DNA from: Planctomycetales bacterium
Lineage (GTDB): Bacteria; Planctomycetota; Planctomycetia; Pirellulales; Pirellulaceae
Length of the DNA: 48,069 nt
Assembly (NCBI GenBank): GCA_020427005.1
Contig: JAGQOY010000029.1
Span: forward strand, 1 to 48,069
Direction of reading: 5' to 3'
A program made the translations under genes and the position numbers. The notes beneath the pieces are model-generated. The model was not told the origin of the DNA, did no database searches, and worked only from the letters and a program-made list of their open reading frames with translations. Positions 42,964 to 48,069 of the stretch are shown here, piece by piece; positions within the stretch are counted from its first letter, which is position 1, and every line of letters begins with the position of its first letter.

Positions 42964-44139
42964 ATGGCTACAGCAGAATCGGACCCACGTACCGATCCTA
43001 CCATGGATCGACTAGTAGGTAATCTGCTCAAAGAACGAGTCGAATTAGAGGTCGATAAGATCTTTCGAGCTTTGGTTAAGCTCAAGGGCAGCGACTTGCA
43101 TATGAAGGTGGGCCAGCCACCGATCGTGCGCGTCAACGGAACGCTCAAGCCGCTCAACCGTCCGCCAGTAGAAAACGAAGAGATGGTTCGTCTGCTCGTA
43201 CCAATGATGGATGAGCGGGCCCGCAAGATATTCGAAGAAGACGGTGGCGCCGACTTCGCATACGTAGTCGAAGTCGACGGTGTCAACTGGCGATTTCGTG
43301 TAAACATGCTGAAGCAACTTGGAAAGATTGGGTTGGTCGCTCGCCGTGTAAATAACTACATACCACCCTTTCAAGGTCTTTTTCTGCCCGGTTCAATTGA
43401 GCATCTTTGCCACTACGATCAAGGCATGATTCTTTTGGCAGGAGTAACTGGTTCGGGCAAGAGTACTACGATCGGTTCGATGTTGAATTACATTAACTCG
43501 ATCTATAGCAAGCACATTTTGACCTTGGAAGACCCAATTGAGTTTGTGTTTACCGAAGACAAATGTCTCATCAACCAACGGGAAGTGGGGCAGGACGTCA
43601 GGAATTTTGAAATCGGCATGAAGCATGCTGTGCGCGAAGATCCTGATATTATTTTAGTCGGTGAGATGCGGGACCAAGAAACGTTTATGACGGCGATTCA
43701 CGCTGCGGAAACCGGGCACTTGGTATTTGGAACGATTCACGCTTCCAGCGCTCCTACGACGATCGGGCGTATTTTGGACTTGTTTCCCGAAGAAATGCAC
43801 GGAGCGATTCGAAGTGCTATAACCTTTAATATGAAGGGCATTGTGGCTCAAAAATTGCTTCCCTCGATCAAACCAGGGGTAGGTCGAGTACCAACTTGCG
43901 AGATCATGACCTTCACTCCTATGATTCAGAAGCTAGTGTTGGAAGGCAAGGATTCGAAATTGCCAGATGCCATTCGAATTGGTGCGGCAGAAGGCATGCA
44001 GGACTTTACTATGAGTTTGAAAGGACTGATCGACTCCGAACTGATAGATCGACCAACGGCCTTTGCAGTAGCACCAAATAAAGATGCATTGAAGATGGCG
44101 TTGAAAGGCATCGAGGTCAGTCAACCGGGTATCATTTAG
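42964..44139 (+). CDS. PilT-like twitching/secretion ATPase
   Basis: This is a hexameric ATPase of the type IV pilus retraction family. The ATG at 42964 follows GGGAGGTGCGGCCA, so I use it (391 residues) rather than the TTG nine codons upstream. The N-terminal domain includes LVKLKGSDLHMKVGQPPIVRVNGTL, typical of PilT. The ATPase has Walker A GVTGSGKST (160-168), the Asp box LEDPIEF, Walker B DPDIILVGEMRD (226-237) and the His box TGHLVFGTIHASSA. It should be catalytically active. The PilT hallmark AIRNLIRE near the C-terminus is not evident. No pilin, PilB or PilC gene adjoins it; the next gene is a degenerate relative, which suggests the two work together. Confidence 0.92.
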   Translation: MATAESDPRTDPTMDRLVGNLLKERVELEVDKIFRALVKLKGSDLHMKVGQPPIVRVNGTLKPLNRPPVENEEMVRLLVPMMDERARKIFEEDGGADFAYVVEVDGVNWRFRVNMLKQLGKIGLVARRVNNYIPPFQGLFLPGSIEHLCHYDQGMILLAGVTGSGKSTTIGSMLNYINSIYSKHILTLEDPIEFVFTEDKCLINQREVGQDVRNFEIGMKHAVREDPDIILVGEMRDQETFMTAIHAAETGHLVFGTIHASSAPTTIGRILDLFPEEMHGAIRSAITFNMKGIVAQKLLPSIKPGVGRVPTCEIMTFTPMIQKLVLEGKDSKLPDAIRIGAAEGMQDFTMSLKGLIDSELIDRPTAFAVAPNKDALKMALKGIEVSQPGII

Positions 44140-44203
44140 ATTTGTGAATTGCCTCTAACAGCAGTCATTCATTCCTCATTGCCAAGCTTGGTAGAACCTA
44201 CGT

Positions 44204-45559
44204 ATGTTGCGCCGAAAGAAAAAGAGTTCATCCTCGTCGGGTCTCGAAATCGAATTGCCACCCATCGATTTCAAGCCTGCGATTAGGGACAAGCAAGAAC
44301 AGCAAGGCGTGATGATTGCCTGTAGGGGAATGGAACAGTTCGGACCGACCTCGGTTATGGTTGCGATGGCCTTGCATCATCGAGCCGATCAGATCCTTTT
44401 GGATTGTACCGCTCAAGGAGTGGCTGTGCGCTATCGTGTCGACGGGGGTTGGGAGGCCATGCCACCCTTAGATCGTGCCACAGGGGATGGCGTCGTAGTA
44501 ATTCTCAAACGCTTGGCAAGGCTCAATTCAGCTGACCGCAGAAACAAACAACAGGGGAAGATCCCTTTAACCTACAAGGCCGTCGATTGGATAATCGAAT
44601 TCAACAGTCAAGGAACACCTACGGGTGAACGCGTATTAATGCGCATAGAACCGAAAAAGCAAGTGCTCAAGACACTCGGTGACCTCGGTATGCGGGAAAA
44701 GATGCAAGCTCAAATGAGGGACCTTCTCAATGGTCACGATGCGATGTTTCTTTTCAGCGCTCCCCCTGGACATGGTTTGCCATCACTTTGGCGAATTGGG
44801 CTAGATGCGGCAGACAGGTTCGTACGCGATTTTCATAGCATCGAAGATACGTCTGTCGATGAACCCGAACAGATCAATATTACCAAACATCTGTTCGATT
44901 CATCCAAAGGGGAAACTCCGATGAATGTTCTCAAGAGCCTGCTCTTGAAGCAACCGGATGTACTTGTTTTTCCAGATCTAGTGAACGCGGAAGTCGTTTC
45001 ACTCGTATGTGAAGAAGTGCTTGAAGAACATCGATTCGCGATCACTCGTGTCAGTGCTAGTTCGGCAGTAGAGGGCCTCCTCAAACTGCTGGCTACTTAT
45101 CCGGGTTCGGTTAAGCAACTGGTAAAGGCAGCCAACGGTGTTGTGAACCAACGACTATTGCGTCGCTTGTGTACAAAGTGTCGCCAGCCGTTTCAGCCAA
45201 CTCCGCAGCTACTGCAAAAACTTGGAATCCCCGCAGGGCGAGTGCAGGCTCTTTACCAGCCGTTTATTCCCCCTCCTCCCGAGCAGCGAGTTGACGCCAA
45301 CGGCAAGCCTATTGAAATTGAGATTTGCCAGCAGTGCGGTGGCCGTGGATATTACGGTCGGGCCGGAATCTTCGAGTTGTTACAAATCAATGATGCAATT
45401 CGCCAAGCCATTTTGAAGAAACCCGAGCCAGCCTATATACTTCAGGTAGCCCGCGAAAACGGCTTTGTAACGATGCAAGAGGAAGGTGTTCTGGCAGTTG
45501 CCACCGGCATGACTAGCTTGCAGGAGTTGCAAAGGGTTCTCAATCCACCGAAGAAATAG
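44204..45559 (+). CDS. Degenerate GspE/PilB-like protein (predicted pseudo-ATPase)
   Basis: The 451-residue relative of type II/IV secretion ATPases has a recognisable N-terminal part: ADQILLDCTAQGVAVRYRVDGGWEAMPPL, like the PilB/GspE N2 domain. It also has the GspE C-terminal zinc site, with CTKC (323-326) and then CQQCGGRGYYGRAGIFELL. Where Walker A should read GxGK[ST], it has PPGHGLPSLW (187-196), so the phosphate-binding lysine and threonine are gone. The Walker B region reads DVLVFPDLVNAE instead of a GE-R-D motif. It therefore probably cannot hydrolyse ATP, yet the frame is intact and long. It lies 64 bases after the PilT-like gene and may be a structural or regulatory partner. Confidence 0.85.
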   Translation: MLRRKKKSSSSSGLEIELPPIDFKPAIRDKQEQQGVMIACRGMEQFGPTSVMVAMALHHRADQILLDCTAQGVAVRYRVDGGWEAMPPLDRATGDGVVVILKRLARLNSADRRNKQQGKIPLTYKAVDWIIEFNSQGTPTGERVLMRIEPKKQVLKTLGDLGMREKMQAQMRDLLNGHDAMFLFSAPPGHGLPSLWRIGLDAADRFVRDFHSIEDTSVDEPEQINITKHLFDSSKGETPMNVLKSLLLKQPDVLVFPDLVNAEVVSLVCEEVLEEHRFAITRVSASSAVEGLLKLLATYPGSVKQLVKAANGVVNQRLLRRLCTKCRQPFQPTPQLLQKLGIPAGRVQALYQPFIPPPPEQRVDANGKPIEIEICQQCGGRGYYGRAGIFELLQINDAIRQAILKKPEPAYILQVARENGFVTMQEEGVLAVATGMTSLQELQRVLNPPKK

Positions 45560-45750
45560 ATTGTGACAAGGGTGAGGAACAGCTTTTGATTCTATTTCGA
45601 CGCGCATCCACCTCCGTTCGGTTGATCCTCGCAACTTCCCCAAAAAAGCATCATGAGCTTGAATGGGACCGCATAAACGGCATTCGCTTAATTGCCGATG
45701 AATGATAGAAACTAACTTAAATTATCAAAACGCTTGGGAGCTTAAGACTG

Positions 45751-46485
45751 ATGAACACGCCGGACATGCTTGACCGTCCGATGTTCCAAAGCCTTGATAC
45801 GGACATGGAAATCCCTGGTGGACCACCCACTAGCCCGCTGGCTTGGATCGCTTTCCTGGTTGGGTTGTTTAGTTTGTTAGCTTCTTTTAGTTGGATACTA
45901 ATGCCTTTGGTAATCCTGGGCCTTGCCCTGGGAGCCGTTAGTGTCTGGAAACTATCCAGAGATAGCGGCGTAAAGGGGTTGGGCTTAGCACAATGTGGCT
46001 TGGCCTTGTCGGTTATCGGTGGTGTGTGGTCAATTACCGCTACGCAGGGGCGAAATGCGTATTTTTATGAATTGGCTGGACAGAATGCAAAAACCTTTCT
46101 GAGTTTGCTTTCTGAAGGTAAAAAATACGAAGCCTTAGAATTACGCAATCCGGAGAATGAACGCCAGATTACGGGCACCAATCTCGCTCAGTATTACGAA
46201 GGGCTCGATGGCGAAGCTCGAGCCCATGCATTTTCGCTACTTGATACAGCGACGGCGCGGCGAATAGTCGCTGCTGGAAGTGACGCACAATGGGTCGTAA
46301 GCCGCAACGTGGCCGTCCGAAGAGCCGAGAATAAGGTATTTGTTACACTTGAGATGACCAATTCGGTAGACGATGATTTTCGTCCCTTCCAGCTAGAATT
46401 GCAGCGTTCGACCGGCATCATGAATTCGGACCACTCGGATTCAATCGCTCTATGGCACATCTTGACGTTGAACGATACGGAATGA
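45751..46485 (+). CDS. Membrane protein with DUF4190-like double-span region
   Basis: The 244-residue product has a short soluble N-terminus. Two close hydrophobic spans follow (about 29-72, PLAWIAFLVGLFSLLASFSWILMPLVILGLALGAVSVWKL), with a third at about 80-98 (GLGLAQCGLALSVIGGVWSI). This resembles the DUF4190 membrane unit. The C-terminal ~140 residues are soluble, with no motif I know. GGGAG lies ten bases before the ATG. FolK starts six bases after its stop, so both are likely co-transcribed. The function is unknown. Confidence 0.7.
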   Translation: MNTPDMLDRPMFQSLDTDMEIPGGPPTSPLAWIAFLVGLFSLLASFSWILMPLVILGLALGAVSVWKLSRDSGVKGLGLAQCGLALSVIGGVWSITATQGRNAYFYELAGQNAKTFLSLLSEGKKYEALELRNPENERQITGTNLAQYYEGLDGEARAHAFSLLDTATARRIVAAGSDAQWVVSRNVAVRRAENKVFVTLEMTNSVDDDFRPFQLELQRSTGIMNSDHSDSIALWHILTLNDTE

Positions 46486-46491
46486 GTCCCA

Positions 46492-47397
46492 ATGGCTCGG
46501 TGCCTGATTAGTTTCGGCGCTAATATTGGCGACCCGCTGCAGACCATCGCTTGGGCAGCAGATCGTTTGCAAGCCGAGTTGAGCTCTCCCAGTAGTTCGT
46601 TTCTCCTCAGCCGATTTTTCAAAACGCCTCCTGTCGGAGGACCTTCCGGTCAACCACCGTTTATCAATGCTGTAGCCGCCATCGACACTTCTTACAATGT
46701 CTGGGAAGTATGGCAAACAATCCGGTCTCTCGAGCAAGAATTGGGGCGGACTCGGAATCAGCGTTGGGAAGCTCGAGCGATCGATCTGGATGTGTTGTTG
46801 TTCGATGACCAACGAATTTGGACACCGCAATTCAAAGTACCGCATCCACGCATGTGTATGCGCAGGTTCATTTTGCTTCCTGCTGCAGAAGTAGCCTCCC
46901 AATGGATTGACCCAGTGACGCAAATGTCTATTGGGCAATTGGCCGCCAACGTAATGCAGGGTCCAAGCAACCTATGCTTGGTTAGTGATTCACCTGCAAT
47001 TCAGTCGACAGCAATGCTCAAGTCCGTCGCTCGGCAGGCCATGGCTACTTGGTGGTCCCTCGAGAATGACGCGGATGATCTGACGGTGTTGAACAAACAG
47101 AGGTGGGTTACTTGGCAATCGTTTCCCTCGGATGGTACTGGGCTGCGAGGTATCCTGCAAACTCCAAGCTCTAAACTAACAGTTTGGTTGACCGATCCGC
47201 ATTCACAACCGCAAAACTCAGCTTGGGAGGATTGTCATCTTTCAGCTGCACAAGCCTTGAATCTAGTTGGGCCAGGCGAGAGCCCCATGTTACGAGGTCC
47301 ACGCTACTTGCTCTCAGGTGAGAATCTCGCTTGGGCTCAACACGAGTTAGTAGCCGCCATGGAGGCTATGGATTGCCCCATTGAACCCATTAACTAA
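46492..47397 (+). CDS. folK: FolK (HPPK) with a long C-terminal extension
   Basis: This is 2-amino-4-hydroxy-6-hydroxymethyldihydropteridine pyrophosphokinase of folate synthesis. Residues 1-~150 carry the HPPK pattern: LISFGANIGDPLQTI, the substrate loop GGPSGQPPFINAVAAI, LEQELGRTRNQRWEARAIDLDVLLFDD with the metal aspartates, and VPHPRMCMRRFILLPAAEVAS. The usual enzyme is about 160 residues. Here about 140 more follow, with no recognisable domain (rich in Trp and Ser, including TVWLTDPHSQPQNSAWED and MLRGPRYLLSGENLAWAQHELVAAM). The extension may be a planctomycete fusion. It starts six bases after the membrane-protein gene, so it is probably in one operon. Confidence 0.9.
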   Translation: MARCLISFGANIGDPLQTIAWAADRLQAELSSPSSSFLLSRFFKTPPVGGPSGQPPFINAVAAIDTSYNVWEVWQTIRSLEQELGRTRNQRWEARAIDLDVLLFDDQRIWTPQFKVPHPRMCMRRFILLPAAEVASQWIDPVTQMSIGQLAANVMQGPSNLCLVSDSPAIQSTAMLKSVARQAMATWWSLENDADDLTVLNKQRWVTWQSFPSDGTGLRGILQTPSSKLTVWLTDPHSQPQNSAWEDCHLSAAQALNLVGPGESPMLRGPRYLLSGENLAWAQHELVAAMEAMDCPIEPIN

Positions 47398-47673
47398 TCT
47401 GTCTCATCTGCTCGTATCGACTATATAAGAAGATTACAAAAAACGGTTCTTCAGCGGTATGGACCCACAGAAACTGCTATCTATCGTAGCGCAAAAAGGG
47501 GTGGTGACTCTCAGTCTGACCAAATTTTCGGGTAGTCTTTCGGCCAGCCTTTTTAGCAGAAGTTTCCCATTATTTCACCCTACTGGTAATTCACGGCCCT
47601 GGCTGGTTGGGCGAGCTGAAATATCTTCTTGCCCAAAGAGCCAAACGCTAACATGTAGCCTGGCTTGTTTGGA

Positions 47674-47698
47674 TAGTCGTGGTTCGCTCCGCGAACCA
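47674..47698. repeat. Hairpin TGGTTCGC-TCC-GCGAACCA, probable dispersed repeat
   Basis: This is a perfect eight-base stem with a three-base loop (47680-47698), preceded by TAGTCG. I recall similar GTTCGCTCCGCGAAC hairpins scattered in planctomycete genomes; this is from memory and not checked. It could be a REP-like element. Confidence 0.5.
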
Positions 47699-47846
47699 AC
47701 GGGCTTTGTGCCTTGAGTAAAATTGTACTTTGAGTAAATCCGTCCATCAGCTCTGTTCTATGTCTAACATAAGTTAGTTGAAATCGGAAAATCTTCGTGG
47801 GCAATGGCTCCGAACAATTTGACACCTAAACCATAGTATTCACGGA

Positions 47847-47863
47847 GGAACGAACCACGATTA
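47847..47863. repeat. Inverted partial copy of the hairpin repeat
   Basis: Read on the minus strand, TAATCGTGGTTCGTTCC matches 15 of 17 bases of the copy starting at 47674. The two copies face each other about 155 bases apart. Confidence 0.45.
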
Positions 47864-48069
47864 GCAACTGCAATCGATAAAAGTATCCATGAACTGAGTG
47901 CAATCCAGACCAGTGGTCTATGGGAGAAACTCCAGAACCTTCAGCCAAAACGGCCGCCCAAGAATAGACTAGAAATCAAGCCCGGTCCAGGAAAAATGGT
48001 TAGACCTGAGTCAGGGCTCGTTTGCTTTCCGAGCCAAGTTTGCTGATAATGATTCCTTGTACAAGTATT

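Larger units (their letters stand above)
47398..48069. other. Gene-poor tail with a hairpin and an inverted partial copy
   Basis: These 672 bases have no supportable gene; the frames at 47459 and 47580 look like chance. A perfect 8-base hairpin lies at 47680-47698 and an inverted partial copy at 47847-47863. I saw no U-run terminator after folK. Confidence 0.5.

Noticed and set aside
47459..47825. Frames of 85 and 81 residues after folK
   Set aside because: They run through the hairpin repeat, lack ribosome sites and have no protein-like pattern.
1..48069. tRNA, rRNA, CRISPR arrays, integrases or transposases
   Set aside because: No T-loop/acceptor pattern, regularly spaced direct repeats or recombinase motifs were noticed by eye on either strand; a covariance-model scan could still find a missed tRNA.

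Overview
The window looks like chromosomal DNA of a planctomycete, probably a relative of the Pirellulales. This is inferred from gene families, not from a marker gene. The supporting signs are a DUF1501 remnant, a DUF1579 secreted protein, a proline- and serine-rich LysM/L,D-transpeptidase, a fused cbb3 oxidase subunit CcoNO, many secreted proteins of unknown function, moderate GC content, and sparse Shine-Dalgarno sites with several GTG or TTG starts. I saw no tRNA, rRNA, CRISPR array, integrase or intact insertion sequence.

Layout. Bases 1-5.4 kb (minus strand) hold two membrane-anchored unknown proteins that look like distant paralogs, an FKBP-type lipoprotein, a planctomycete-type unknown protein, pyrE, and an L,D-transpeptidase whose real start is a GTG behind a near-perfect ribosome site. 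Bases 5.6-21.1 kb (minus strand) form a respiratory and signalling block. It reads ccoNO, ccoQ, ccoP, ccoG, ccoH, a UreH_2/TauE-like membrane protein, ccoI, ccoS, a di-haem cytochrome c lipoprotein, a globin-coupled histidine kinase, an NtrC-type response regulator and an ammonium transporter. A one-component PAS/sigma-54 activator with a four-cysteine PAS domain (21891-23273, plus strand) diverges from ccoNO. Bases 23.4-28.1 kb hold an isocitrate/isopropylmalate dehydrogenase-family enzyme, a decayed DUF1501 gene, a NodU/CmcH carbamoyltransferase and a DUF1579 protein. Bases 28.6-31.0 kb (plus) hold glgC and a diguanylate cyclase. Bases 31.0-40.4 kb (minus) hold a secreted unknown protein and a complete beta-oxidation operon: acyl-CoA synthetase, thiolase, FadB-type hydratase/dehydrogenase, acyl-CoA dehydrogenase and a patatin lipase, with two ATGA stop/start overlaps. 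Bases 41.0-47.4 kb (plus) hold a TPR protein with an NPF-repeat tail, hisF, a PilT-like ATPase, a degenerate GspE/PilB-like pseudo-ATPase, a membrane protein and folK with a long C-terminal extension. The last 670 bases have no convincing gene but carry a perfect hairpin and an inverted partial copy of it.

How the genes work together. The cco block encodes a high-affinity terminal oxidase and its copper and haem maturation factors. It is flanked by two different sigma-54-type regulatory inputs. One is a predicted haem-globin kinase with its response regulator, at the downstream end. The other is a cysteine-rich PAS activator, facing the oxidase promoter. My leading hypothesis is an oxygen- or redox-responsive circuit built on globin sensing rather than FixL-type PAS haem sensing. 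The adjacent ammonium transporter leaves nitrogen control as an alternative. The fatty-acid operon is self-contained: lipase, activation and all four beta-oxidation reactions.
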